Shown: positions 1 through 8,120 of the stretch, one piece after another
How positions within the stretch are numbered: position 1 is the stretch's first letter
How the letters are laid out: each line of letters begins with the position of its first letter
Assembly: GCF_902506425.1 (NCBI RefSeq)
Contig: NZ_LR732488.1
Location: 186,001-250,000, forward strand
DNA: 64,000 nt
DNA from: Novosphingobium sp. 9U
GTDB taxonomy: Bacteria > Pseudomonadota > Alphaproteobacteria > Sphingomonadales > Sphingomonadaceae
Reading direction: 5' to 3'
Notes under the pieces: model-generated
Database searches by the model: none
Told to the model about the DNA's origin: nothing
What the model saw: only the letters and a program-made list of their open reading frames with translations
Made by a program: the position numbers and the translations under genes

Positions 1-1
1 G

Positions 2-361
2 TTTGGAGGGGCGCGCACCGCTTGCGAGCTTGCCGCCTGGCTCGGCAACCTGGCGATGTCGGACGGGGCGGACGATCACCGCGCTGACCTGGAGCGTCTG
101 TACATCATCCTGCGCTCGGCCTCGTCCCCCGCGACCGCGCGGGTGATCAACGAGGCCTTCGTCGAGGACGTGTTCAACCCGCTTGCCGGCCTGCTGGGCG
201 CGCCAGACGGGGAAGTGCGCGCCGGTCTGGCGCTAATTCTGGTGATCGGCACTACCGTGCTGAACGGCATCCTCAGCGTGCAGCCGATTAGTGAGGAGCT
301 GCGCGAGACAGGCCGCCAGCGACTGGTCTCGTTGATTGAGCAGGCACTGGCAGCGAGGTGA
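2..361 (+). CDS. TetR-family regulator, C-terminal part (cut by window start)
   Basis: The reading frame is already open at base 2 and runs to a TGA at 359-361, so the N-terminal DNA-binding part lies outside the window. The visible ~119 residues are helical and resemble a TetR ligand-binding domain: an acidic linker, then a hydrophobic helix with 'LILVIGTTVLNGI', then a C-terminal helix 'RLVSLIEQAL'. The class rests on pattern only, since the helix-turn-helix is missing. It ends 5 bases before the convergent MaoC gene. A local regulator beside acyl-CoA genes would fit control of this catabolic cluster (inference). Confidence 0.5.
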   Translation, partial: FGGARTACELAAWLGNLAMSDGADDHRADLERLYIILRSASSPATARVINEAFVEDVFNPLAGLLGAPDGEVRAGLALILVIGTTVLNGILSVQPISEELRETGRQRLVSLIEQALAAR

Positions 362-365
362 CGGG

Positions 366-1217
366 TCAGGCGATCGTTAGCGAGCAGCGGTCGAGCACTG
401 TCTCGTTCCGCTCCTGCGCGACGGCGCGGAAGCGGATGGCGTCGCCTTCCTCAAAGAAGTCGACCCGGATCGTCTCGCCCGGCATCACTGGCTTGGAAAA
501 CCGCGTGAACATGCCGGTCAGCCGTGCCGGATCGTTGTCGCAATAGGCGGAAAGCGCAGCCCGGCACGCAATGCCGTTAGTGCACAGGCCATGCAGGATG
601 GGCGCGGGAAAGCCTGCCTTGGCAGCGATCGCCGGATCTGCGTGGAGCGGGTTCCAGTCGCCTGATAGGCGATAGATCAAGGCCTGGCGCGGCAGTGTCG
701 CGATGGCGACGCTACAGTCGGGCGCGCGGTCGGGCAGGGCGGTCGCGGGGGCAGGTGGCTCACCGAAGCCCCCTTGCCCGCCGTCGCCCCGCAGGAACAG
801 CGTCGATCGCACCGTTGCGATGTGTGTGCCGGTGGCGACGTCGTAGAGCTCCTTGTCCTGGTGCATCAGTGCGCCGCGGCCGTCGCCTTTGTCCTCGATG
901 GCGCGCACCGAGTATTCGCCGCGCAGAGCGCCCGTCGGCGGCAAGGGCGCATGCATGCGGAAATCCTGCTCGGCGTGGAGGATCTTGACCCAGTCGATCC
1001 CGAACTCAGGGCGCTGCGCCCAGAAGCCGGGATGGCACAACACGTTGACGTAGGACGGCACGCTCTTGAGCGCGCCTTCGTAGACGAACGGCAGTTCCTG
1101 CGTATCGGTCGGATCGCCACCATAGCCCAGGCCAAGGGCATAGAGGACCGTTTCACGAATGCCGTATTCCTGGACGATGGGTTCGATGCGCAACGCGCGA
1201 ATGACATCGAGTTTCAT
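366..1217 (-). CDS. MaoC-family (hydratase-2 type) enoyl-CoA hydratase
   Basis: A 283-residue protein that likely hydrates 2-enoyl-CoA to (R)-3-hydroxyacyl-CoA in the cytosol. It has the double hot-dog layout of hydratase 2 / peroxisomal multifunctional enzyme 2. The catalytic motif is at residues 182-192 (YRLSGDWNPLH, with D187, N189 and H192), followed by a 'HGLC' turn near 209. The frame is open further upstream, but the start is placed at the ATG at 1217 because GGGGAGG sits just before it and upstream residues do not resemble the family. It is divergent from the crotonase at 1341, and the palindrome at 1273-1298 lies between them. Confidence 0.85.
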   Translation of the reverse strand: MKLDVIRALRIEPIVQEYGIRETVLYALGLGYGGDPTDTQELPFVYEGALKSVPSYVNVLCHPGFWAQRPEFGIDWVKILHAEQDFRMHAPLPPTGALRGEYSVRAIEDKGDGRGALMHQDKELYDVATGTHIATVRSTLFLRGDGGQGGFGEPPAPATALPDRAPDCSVAIATLPRQALIYRLSGDWNPLHADPAIAAKAGFPAPILHGLCTNGIACRAALSAYCDNDPARLTGMFTRFSKPVMPGETIRVDFFEEGDAIRFRAVAQERNETVLDRCSLTIA

Positions 1218-1272
1218 GAGCCTCCCCGTGCTAGTGGATCGAGACCAGGCCGATTGCCCGTGCGATTCACAC

Positions 1273-1298
1273 TTGTTGGTAAGCCTGCGTACCAATAA
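1273..1298. promoter_or_regulatory. Palindromic operator between divergent hydratase genes
   Basis: TTGGTA (1276-1281) and TACCAA (1290-1295) form perfect 6-base arms around an 8-base spacer. The match extends to 9-base arms with one mismatch. It lies between the divergent starts at 1217 and 1341, where a TetR- or MarR-type repressor would bind. Candidate regulators are the TetR end at 2-361 and the MarR gene at 2138-2704. Confidence 0.5.
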
Positions 1299-1340
1299 GA
1301 CTAGGAAATGAAAAGTCTTGGCAAACGGTGAGGATTGAGG

Positions 1341-2141
1341 ATGCTGGATGAAAGCCGCTACGAGGCACTTAAGTTTACCCGCAACGGTCGAGTGCTGACC
1401 GTCTCGATTAACCTGCCCGACAAAGCCAACGCGGTAACACACCAGCTGCATGTCGAGATGTCGAGAGTGTTCGACGATGTGGCTGACGACGCGGGCAGCG
1501 ACATCATCGTCCTTACTGGCGAAGGCAAGGTCTTTTGCGCTGGCGGCGACATGAATTGGCTGGCGGGCGAGCTTGAGAACGGACTAGCGCCGTTCATCGT
1601 CGAAGGGCGGGTGATGAAACGCATCGTCTCGTCGCTGCTCGACTGTCCCAAGCCGGTGATCGCCAAAGTCAACGGCGACGCGATGGGTTTCGGCGCGACG
1701 ATCGCGTTGCTGTGCGACGTAGTGTTCGCGGCTGAGGGAGCACGCTTTGCCGACCCGCACGTCAAGGTGGGCCTCGTCGCGGGCGACGGTGGGGCGCTGA
1801 TCTGGCCGGCGCTGATCGGCTACGGCAAGGCGCGGCACTATCTCCTCAGCGGCGACCCCATCGAGGCAACGGAGGCCGAGCGCCTCGGTCTTATCGCCTT
1901 CGCAGTGCCGGGTGATCAGCTTGACGAGGAAGTAGCTTCATACGCGCGGCGCATGGCGCGGGGCGCCCAATCAGCGATCCGCTACACCAAGATTGCCGCA
2001 AACATCGGCCTGCGCGAGAAGCTGACCTCGGTGCTCGAAGCAAGCATCGCCTTCGAGGGGTTGTCACGCCATACCGATGACTATCGCGAGGGTGTCATGT
2101 CCTTCGTTGAGAAGCGCAGGCCGACGTTCACCGGCTTCTAG
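1341..2141 (+). CDS. Enoyl-CoA hydratase/isomerase (crotonase) family protein
   Basis: A 266-residue crotonase fold. The oxyanion-hole segment 'GKVFCAGGDMNW' and 'NGDAMGFGATIALLCD' are clear, and the C-terminal 'SFVEKRRPTF' is typical. Both usual catalytic glutamates appear replaced: the first falls at T in 'GFGATIALLCD' and the second at H in 'FADPHVKVG'. An Asp in 'VAGDGGA' may serve instead, so the reaction may not be plain hydration. The ATG at 1341 is preferred over a TTG at 1335 because GGTGAGG is spaced 7 bases from it. The stop overlaps the stop of the convergent MarR gene. Confidence 0.82.
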   Translation: MLDESRYEALKFTRNGRVLTVSINLPDKANAVTHQLHVEMSRVFDDVADDAGSDIIVLTGEGKVFCAGGDMNWLAGELENGLAPFIVEGRVMKRIVSSLLDCPKPVIAKVNGDAMGFGATIALLCDVVFAAEGARFADPHVKVGLVAGDGGALIWPALIGYGKARHYLLSGDPIEATEAERLGLIAFAVPGDQLDEEVASYARRMARGAQSAIRYTKIAANIGLREKLTSVLEASIAFEGLSRHTDDYREGVMSFVEKRRPTFTGF

Positions 2142-2704
2142 AGATCGTCTTCGCTGACCTTGATGAACGCGTTCGCGTCCTCGGCCTTGCCGGTCAGGAC
2201 GTGTTCCTCATGAATATCCTTGAGGTTGAGCTTCACCTTGAACAACACCTTTTCAGCGATTTTGGCTTCCTCCGCGGTAAGGCCCTTCATGACCCGACGA
2301 TTGGCTTTGCTGGCGACGGCGATCATCAGCCCAATCGTCTCGTACCCCTTCTCGGTGATGAACACGCGGCGGGCTCGGGCATCGCTGTCGTCGGCGCGAC
2401 GCTCGATATGGCCGCTGTTTTCGAGCCGCTCAAGCAGGCCGCCGGTGGTCACCTTGCCAATCTCGAGCAGGCGAGCAAGATCGACCTGGGTCATGCCCGA
2501 GTTGCCGCTGCGCGACAGAGCACTCAGCAACGACCACTGCGAACGGGTGATGCCGTACGGCTTCATGATGTCATCCATGACAATCCTGCGCAGGCGGGAT
2601 ACGTCGTGGATCAAGTACCCAAAGGTGAACTTCTTGGCCGTAGGACGCCGGGGAGCATCCTCCTTGGTCTCGGCCGGTAGTTCGGTCGTCGTCTTCTTCG
2701 GCAT
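2138..2704 (-). CDS. MarR-family transcriptional regulator
   Basis: A 188-residue winged-helix protein. After a charged ~20-residue N-terminal tail it shows the MarR layout: a dimer helix ('YLIHDVSRLRRIVMDDIMKPYGITRSQW'-like region), a helix-turn-helix with 'MTQVDLARLLEIGKVTTGGLLERLE', and the wing 'IERRADDSDARARRVFITEKG'. MarR proteins near catabolic genes usually repress them until an acyl-CoA or aromatic ligand binds. It is convergent with the crotonase at 1341, with overlapping stop codons. Its own promoter would lie in 2705-2921 opposite the crotonase at 2922. Confidence 0.9.
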   Translation of the reverse strand: MPKKTTTELPAETKEDAPRRPTAKKFTFGYLIHDVSRLRRIVMDDIMKPYGITRSQWSLLSALSRSGNSGMTQVDLARLLEIGKVTTGGLLERLENSGHIERRADDSDARARRVFITEKGYETIGLMIAVASKANRRVMKGLTAEEAKIAEKVLFKVKLNLKDIHEEHVLTGKAEDANAFIKVSEDDL

Positions 2705-2921
2705 CGTATTCCGATCATCGCAGATTGCTGGTCGGTATCCGCGACGCAGGGTCGACGCAAGTCAGCAATCGTTTGCTCCCGTGCGATAAGGCAGGGCGCG
2801 TTGATCCCGCCGCCTGTCTGCTATCGCACAAAGGTAACCTCCTCGTCGCAACGATGCATGCACGCGTTGACAATGCGCGTGCACACTAACTAGTAAGGAG
2901 GCGTACGAAAAAGGATTTCAG

Positions 2922-3773
2922 ATGGCGAGGGTCTCGGCCGCGCAAGGCATTCAACTATACACCGGCTTCACGGTGCATGTAACTGGCGGCGTACTCGACC
3001 TTGTCCTCGACAGACCCGAGGCGGGCAACGCCATCGCGTCCGAAGCCATCCCCGAGCTCGCCGCCGTGTTCACGCAAGCGGCGTTGGACAACGCGGTGCG
3101 AGTCGTGTCGATCCGTGCCACAGGTGCGTCGTTCTGCGTCGGCGGAGACGTGAAAGGGTTTGCTCGCACAATTGGGCAAACGCCGACCGAGCGGCACGCA
3201 GACTACTTCGCTCGTATGGATCGGGCGCGACTGCTGATGGAGGCATATATTGCCCTACCGATGCCCGTGATTGTCGCCTGCCAGGGCGCGGTAGCCGGAG
3301 CGGCGGTAGCATACCCTTGCGGAGCCGACATCGTTCTGGCCGAGCCCAGGGCCAAGTTCGTGTTCCCCCACCAGCGTCTCGGCCTGCCGCCGGATGGCGG
3401 GCTGACTTACCTGCTGCCGCGCGTCGTCGGTGTGCGCAAAGCGACCGAACTGGCGATCACCGCAGCAACGATCGATGCCGAGGAGGCTCTGCGGCTGGGC
3501 ATCGTAAGTCGAATTGTTGAGACTGACATGCTTCAGGCCGAGGCGCAGAAGCTGGCAGCTCGATTGGCTGCGGCGCCGCGTGGGGCGGTGCGCAAGGCCC
3601 ATGCGCTGATGCGCCGGTCACTCGCCAGCACGCCTGCCGAGCAGCTGGCTGCTGAACGTGACGCGATTGCCGACTCGGTCGCAGATCCGGATTTCACCGA
3701 GGGTGTGCGCGCCTTTATCGAAAAGCGCCGCCCAGACTTTCCATCAACGAGGCCGGACAGCGACACGACATGA
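2922..3773 (+). CDS. Enoyl-CoA hydratase/isomerase family protein
   Basis: A 283-residue crotonase. It has 'GASFCVGGDVKGF' (oxyanion hole), 'GAVAGAAVAYPCGADIVLA', and 'HQRLGLPPDGGLTYLLPRVVG', with an Asp where classic hydratases have Glu. The C-terminal 'FIEKRRPDF' is typical. It probably acts as a hydratase or isomerase on a CoA ester in the same pathway as the operon that follows. AAAAAGGA precedes the ATG by 6 bases. A second purine-rich AAGGAGG lies ~25 bases further upstream. Confidence 0.85.
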   Translation: MARVSAAQGIQLYTGFTVHVTGGVLDLVLDRPEAGNAIASEAIPELAAVFTQAALDNAVRVVSIRATGASFCVGGDVKGFARTIGQTPTERHADYFARMDRARLLMEAYIALPMPVIVACQGAVAGAAVAYPCGADIVLAEPRAKFVFPHQRLGLPPDGGLTYLLPRVVGVRKATELAITAATIDAEEALRLGIVSRIVETDMLQAEAQKLAARLAAAPRGAVRKAHALMRRSLASTPAEQLAAERDAIADSVADPDFTEGVRAFIEKRRPDFPSTRPDSDTT

Positions 3774-3807
3774 GTGCCCTTGAAATGGGACAACCAACTT
3801 GATAAGC

Positions 3808-3827
3808 AAGCGAACTATAGAACGAGC
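3808..3827. promoter_or_regulatory. Candidate operator carrying the AGCGAAC half-site
   Basis: AAGCGAACTATAGAACGAGC just upstream of the 3.8-12.2 kb operon contains AGCGAAC. Its reverse complement reads TATAGTTCGCTTGC and matches the CTAGTTCGCT core found at 28679-28703 and 32026-32050. It sits ~15 bases before the operon's ribosome binding site. Confidence 0.35.
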
Positions 3828-3843
3828 ATACTAGGAGGGGTTG

Positions 3844-5010
3844 TTGGACATCCGCCTGACCGAAGACCAGGAAGCGATCCGCGACGCTGTGCGCCGCGTG
3901 TGCGACGGCTTCGGAGACGAATACTGGGGTGCCAAGGAAGAGGAAAAGGCGTTCCCGCACGAGTTCCACCGGGCCATGGCCGATGCTGGCTGGCTGGGCA
4001 TCACCATGCCCGAGGAACTCGGCGGCGCGAACCTTGGGGTCACCGAAGCGGCTATAATGATGCATGAGGTCTCGGCCAGCGCCGGCGGCTATTCGGCGGC
4101 CTCGACGATCCACCTTAACATCTTCGGACCCCATTCGGTCGTGGTCAACGGCACGCCCGAACAGAAGGAGCGCATGCTCAAGCCGCTGATCGCGGGTGAG
4201 GACAAGGCCTGCTTCGGCGTCACCGAGCCCGACGCGGGCCTCGACACGACCAGCATCAAGACCTTCGCCACCAAGGTCGAGGGCGGCTATCGCGTCACCG
4301 GGCGCAAGATCTGGACCTCCTCGGGTCAAGTTGCCAACAAGATCCTGCTGCTCACGCGCACCACCCCCAAGGAGGAGTGCAAGCGGCCGACCGACGGCAT
4401 GACGCTGTTCTACACCGACCTTGACCACAGCCAGGTCGAAGTGCGCCGCATCCCCAAGATGGGCCGCAACGCCGTCGACTCGAACGCGACCTTCATCGAC
4501 GACTACTTCGTGCCTGAGGCGGACAGGATCGGTGAAGAAGGCAAGGGCTTCCACTACATCCTGCACAGCCTCAATCCCGAGCGCGTGCTGGTGGGCATCG
4601 AAGCGGTCGGGCTGGGCCGCGGTGCGCTCAAGCGGGCGGCGCAGTATGCGGGCGAGCGCAAGGTGTTCGGGCGCCTGATCGGTCAGAACCAGGGAGTGCA
4701 GCACCCGCTCGCGGAGAATTGGATTTACCTCGAGAGCGCCTACTGGATGATCATGCGCGCGGCGAGCCTGTATGATCAGGGCCTGCCTTGCGGCGCCGAG
4801 GCGAACGCGGGCAAGTTCCTGGGCGGGCGTGCGGCGTTCGACGCCTGCACCCGCGCGGTGATGACGCACGGCGGCATGGGCTACTCCACCGAATACCAGG
4901 TAGAGCGCCTGTTCCGCGAGTCCATCCTGATGCGCATCGCGCCGATTACCGAACAGCTGATCCTCAGCTTCATCGCCGAGCGCGAGCTTGGCCTGCCCAA
5001 ATCCTATTGA
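3844..5010 (+). CDS. Acyl-CoA dehydrogenase family protein
   Basis: A 388-residue FAD enzyme for alpha,beta-desaturation of an acyl-CoA, passing electrons to ETF. It has 'FGVTEPDAGLDTT' (FAD/substrate loop), 'YRVTGRKIWTSSGQ', and the C-terminal helices 'YAGERKVFGRLIGQNQGVQH' and 'MTHGGMGYSTEYQVERLFRES'. The usual catalytic Glu of the 'EGT' motif is replaced ('RIAPITEQL'). A Glu in 'LNPERVLVG' lies where isovaleryl-CoA and long-chain enzymes keep theirs. The start is a TTG: AGGAGG at 3833-3838 favours 3844, with 3841 also possible. First gene of a tightly spaced operon. Confidence 0.9.
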   Translation: MDIRLTEDQEAIRDAVRRVCDGFGDEYWGAKEEEKAFPHEFHRAMADAGWLGITMPEELGGANLGVTEAAIMMHEVSASAGGYSAASTIHLNIFGPHSVVVNGTPEQKERMLKPLIAGEDKACFGVTEPDAGLDTTSIKTFATKVEGGYRVTGRKIWTSSGQVANKILLLTRTTPKEECKRPTDGMTLFYTDLDHSQVEVRRIPKMGRNAVDSNATFIDDYFVPEADRIGEEGKGFHYILHSLNPERVLVGIEAVGLGRGALKRAAQYAGERKVFGRLIGQNQGVQHPLAENWIYLESAYWMIMRAASLYDQGLPCGAEANAGKFLGGRAAFDACTRAVMTHGGMGYSTEYQVERLFRESILMRIAPITEQLILSFIAERELGLPKSY

Positions 5011-5018
5011 GAGTGACA

Positions 5019-6467
5019 ATGAGCGATTTCGGTATCACTGCCTTTGGCGCCTATGTCCCACGCCTGCGGCTCGATCGAGGCGCGATTGCTGCCGCGCACA
5101 AGTGGATGGCGCCAAGCTTGAAAGGCCTGGCCAAGGGCTCACGCGCATTCTGCAACTGGGACGAGGACACCATCACCATGGCGGTCGAGGCGGGGCGCGA
5201 TGCTTTGCGTGATCGCGATCGCTCGACGCTGACGGCGCTGGGCTTCGCGTCCACGCGCGCCCCTTACGCTGACCTGCAAGCGAGCGCGATCATCGGCGGC
5301 GCGCTCGACTTGCCGCACACCGTGCGCACGATCGATAGCGGCCTCGGGCAGCGGGCGGGCACCTCCGGTCTGCTCGCGGCGCTTAAGACGGGTGAGCCGT
5401 CGCTGTTCATTGCGTCCGATGCCCCGCTTGGCCGTCCGGCGAGCACGCAGGAGATCGGCTACGGTGCGGGGGCTGCAGCCTTCGTGCTCGGCACCGAGAA
5501 CGTCGCGGCGCGCCTTGTCGGGGCAGGCAGCGTGGCGGCGACTTTCGTCTCGCATTTTCGCGACGAAGGCGAGAGCTTCGAGTACCACTGGGAGGAGCGC
5601 TGGGTCCGCGACGAGGGCTATGCCAAGCTCGTGCCCCCTGCGGTCAAGGCAGCCCTGGAGCAGGCGGGCATCGGCATCGCCGAGGTCACGCACCTCGCCA
5701 TGCCTTCGCCGCTGCGCAACATTGCCGTCGCCACTGCCAAGCAGATCGGCTTTGCCGGCGAGCAGGTCGACAACTTGGATGACGGCTGCGGCTATGCCGG
5801 CAGCGCCCATGCCACGCTTATGCTGGCGCGCGCGCTGGAGACGGCTGAGGCGGGTGACCGCGTGCTGGTGATCAGCTTTGGGCAGGGCGTCGATGCGCTG
5901 GTGTTCGAAGTCACGGAGGCTATCACGCAGGCGCGGCCGGAGCGTGGCGTCGCGGGTTCGTTGGCTAACGGCCTGATGACGGATTCGTACCTGCGCATGC
6001 TCAGTTTTCAAGGCGGGATAGAGCCCGAATGGGGCATGCGCGCCGAGAAGAGCGCCAAGACCGCTCTGACCGAGCAGTATCGCACTGCCGATCAGGTCGA
6101 GGGCTTCAAGGCCGGGCACTGCGGCGAGTGCGGAACGATCCAATTTCCGCAGCTGCAGTACTGCGTGAACTGCCATGCGCCCAAGGAGCAGTTCGACTCT
6201 GTCTCGCTGATCGACCAGCCCGCCAAGGTCATGACCCACACCGCGGACTGGCTTTCCTACTATCCGTCGCCCCCGCTTCACGGCGGCTTCGTGCAGTTCG
6301 ACAACGGCGCGCGGCTGCAGATGGAGATGGTCGATGTTGGTCCCGAGGGGCTTGAGCTCGGCGCGTCGCTGGAGATGGTGTTCCGCGTCAAAGAGCAGGA
6401 CCGCCAGCGCGGCTATAATCGCTACTTCTGGAAAGCCGTGCCCAAGCTCGGCGGCGAAAAGGACTGA
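5019..6467 (+). CDS. HMG-CoA synthase-like protein fused to C-terminal DUF35 zinc/OB-fold domain
   Basis: A 482-residue protein. Residues 1-340 follow the thiolase-fold layout of archaeal-type HMG-CoA synthase ('GAYVPRLRLDR', 'GYGAGAAAFVLG', 'GYAGSAHATLMLARALE', 'GDRVLVISFGQG'). Residues 355-475 are a DUF35 module with a zinc ribbon (C368, C371, C382, C385) and an OB-fold. The nucleophile position appears to be Q111 ('GLGQRAGTSG'), and the usual His region reads 'AMPSPLRN', so normal condensation chemistry is unlikely. It may decarboxylate, or scaffold the thiolase that follows; DUF35 proteins bridge such enzymes in Archaea. The ATG at 5019 is chosen because it lies 8 bases past the previous stop. 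Confidence 0.78.
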   Translation: MSDFGITAFGAYVPRLRLDRGAIAAAHKWMAPSLKGLAKGSRAFCNWDEDTITMAVEAGRDALRDRDRSTLTALGFASTRAPYADLQASAIIGGALDLPHTVRTIDSGLGQRAGTSGLLAALKTGEPSLFIASDAPLGRPASTQEIGYGAGAAAFVLGTENVAARLVGAGSVAATFVSHFRDEGESFEYHWEERWVRDEGYAKLVPPAVKAALEQAGIGIAEVTHLAMPSPLRNIAVATAKQIGFAGEQVDNLDDGCGYAGSAHATLMLARALETAEAGDRVLVISFGQGVDALVFEVTEAITQARPERGVAGSLANGLMTDSYLRMLSFQGGIEPEWGMRAEKSAKTALTEQYRTADQVEGFKAGHCGECGTIQFPQLQYCVNCHAPKEQFDSVSLIDQPAKVMTHTADWLSYYPSPPLHGGFVQFDNGARLQMEMVDVGPEGLELGASLEMVFRVKEQDRQRGYNRYFWKAVPKLGGEKD

Positions 6468-6471
6468 TCAC

Positions 6472-7668
6472 GTGGCCACGGGTATCAAGGACAAGGTCGC
6501 CATTATCGGCGCTGGCTGCTCCAAGTTCGGGGAGCGCTGGGACAAGGGCTCGCCCGAGCTCATGGCCGAGGCGTTTGAGGAAGCGCTGGCCGACGCCGGC
6601 ATCGAGCGCAACCAGATCGAGGCTGCGTGGTTCGGCTGCTACGGCGACGCCATCAATGTCGGCAATAGCTCGATCCCGGCAGCTATCGCGCTGCGCCTGG
6701 ATGGTATCCCAGTCAGCCGCATGGAGAACATGTGCGCGACTGGCACCGAGGCGCTGCGTGGGGCCACGTACGCCGTCGCCTCCGGCGCGGTCGACGTTGC
6801 GCTCGCCATCGGCGCAGAGAAGCTGAAGGACACGGGCTACGGCGGCCTACCGCCCGCCTTCAAGGGGACGTTTAACGACTTGTGGATGCCGATGGTCTCC
6901 GCGCCCGCTGGCTTCGCTCCGCTCGCCGATGGCTACCGGACCAAGTACCAGATCTCCAAGGAAGACCTGAAGCGCGCGATTGCCCATGTCAGTTGGAAGA
7001 GCCACCAGAACGGGGTGCACAGCCCGAAGGCGCATTTCCAGAAGGCGGTCTCGATGGAGACAATCCTCAACGCGCCGATGATCGCCGATCCGCTGGGATT
7101 GTATGACTGCTCGGGCGTGTCGGACGGCGCGGCTTGTGCCATCGTCACCACGCCCGAGATCGCGCGGGCTCTCGGCAAGACGGACATTGTCAGTATCAAG
7201 TCGCTGCAGATCTCGACCAGCTCTGGCCGTGAGACGCAGATGAGCGACTGGGATGGCTCTTACGTGCCCAACACGCGCAATGCGGCCAAGCGGGCGTATG
7301 CCGAGGCGGGGATCACCGATCCCAAGTCGCAGCTGAGCCTGACCGAGGTGCACGACTGCTTCTCTATAACCGAGCTGGTGACGATGGAGGACCTGGGTCT
7401 CTCGGACGACGGCCAGGCCGTAAGGGACGTGCTCGACGGCAAGTTCGACCGCGACGGCGCCATCCCGTGCCAGATCGACGGCGGTCTCAAGTGCTTCGGC
7501 CACCCGATCGGCGCATCCGGCCTGCGCATGGCCTATGAAGTCTACACGCAGCTGCTCGGCCGCGCCGGTGCGCGCCAGTTGTCGAACCCGAGCATGGGGC
7601 TGACGCACAACCTGGGCGGTGTGCCCTACCAGGGCGTGGCGGCGATCTCGATCCTGGGGCTGCTCTGA
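6472..7668 (+). CDS. SCP2/lipid-transfer-type thiolase
   Basis: A 398-residue thiolase that cleaves a 3-oxoacyl-CoA with CoA, or condenses two CoA esters. C88 in 'ENMCATGTEALRG' is the nucleophile, 'EVHDCFSITE' (H294) and 'CFGHPIGASG' (H344) carry the other catalytic residues, and the end 'NLGGVPYQGVAAISILG' is typical of the SCP-x branch, which lacks the last Cys of FadA-type thiolases. The GTG at 6472 follows AAAAGGA by 8 bases and lies 4 bases past the previous stop. A complex with the DUF35 domain of the upstream protein is likely (inference from archaeal and actinobacterial DUF35-thiolase pairs). Confidence 0.88.
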   Translation: MATGIKDKVAIIGAGCSKFGERWDKGSPELMAEAFEEALADAGIERNQIEAAWFGCYGDAINVGNSSIPAAIALRLDGIPVSRMENMCATGTEALRGATYAVASGAVDVALAIGAEKLKDTGYGGLPPAFKGTFNDLWMPMVSAPAGFAPLADGYRTKYQISKEDLKRAIAHVSWKSHQNGVHSPKAHFQKAVSMETILNAPMIADPLGLYDCSGVSDGAACAIVTTPEIARALGKTDIVSIKSLQISTSSGRETQMSDWDGSYVPNTRNAAKRAYAEAGITDPKSQLSLTEVHDCFSITELVTMEDLGLSDDGQAVRDVLDGKFDRDGAIPCQIDGGLKCFGHPIGASGLRMAYEVYTQLLGRAGARQLSNPSMGLTHNLGGVPYQGVAAISILGLL

Positions 7669-8120
7669 TGGCCGGCTTGTGGTTCGATGACCTGACGATC
7701 GGACAGACCTTTCAGCACGACATTCGCCGGACTGTGACCGAGACGGACAACCTCCTGTTCTCGACGCTGACTCACAACCCGGCGCTGCTGCACCTCGATG
7801 CCGAGTACATGAAGACGACCGACTACGGCCGCATTCTCGTGAACTCGACGTTCACGCTGGGGCTGATGGTGGGCGTCTCTATCGGCGACACGACGCTGGG
7901 CACCGCGGTGGCTAACCTCGGCTGGGACGAAGTGCGCTTCCCCGCGCCGGTGTTCATCGGCGACACGCTGCGGGTCGAGACCGAGGTGATCGACTTGCGC
8001 GAATCCAAGAGCCGGCCGACTGCGGGCATCGTCACCTTCGCGCACCGTGCCTACAACCAGGACGGCAAGCTGGTTGCCTCGTGCAAGCGCAGCGGGATGC
8101 AGATGAAGAAGCCAGCATGA
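7668..8120 (+). CDS. MaoC-like hot-dog hydratase
   Basis: A 150-residue single hot-dog protein, likely an enoyl-CoA or mesaconyl/itaconyl-type hydratase. It has 'DNLLFSTLTHNPALLHLD', matching the MaoC active site (N and H residues), then 'VNSTFTLGLMVGVSIGD' and 'VRFPAPVFIGDTLRVETEV'. The ATG overlaps the previous stop by one base (TGATG), implying coupled translation. It is directly followed by a CitE-type lyase, the same order as itaconyl-CoA hydratase and citramalyl-CoA lyase (RipB-RipC) and mesaconyl-CoA hydratase/malyl-CoA lyase pairs. That suggests a hydration step followed by carbon-carbon cleavage. Confidence 0.85.
   Translation: MAGLWFDDLTIGQTFQHDIRRTVTETDNLLFSTLTHNPALLHLDAEYMKTTDYGRILVNSTFTLGLMVGVSIGDTTLGTAVANLGWDEVRFPAPVFIGDTLRVETEVIDLRESKSRPTAGIVTFAHRAYNQDGKLVASCKRSGMQMKKPA

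Noticed and set aside
3715..5019. 434-codon open frame on the minus strand
   Set aside because: Mirror of the acyl-CoA dehydrogenase at 3844; no recognised domain.
5139..6281. 380-codon open frame on the minus strand
   Set aside because: Mirror of the HMG-CoA-synthase-like gene; composition typical of an antisense GC-rich frame.
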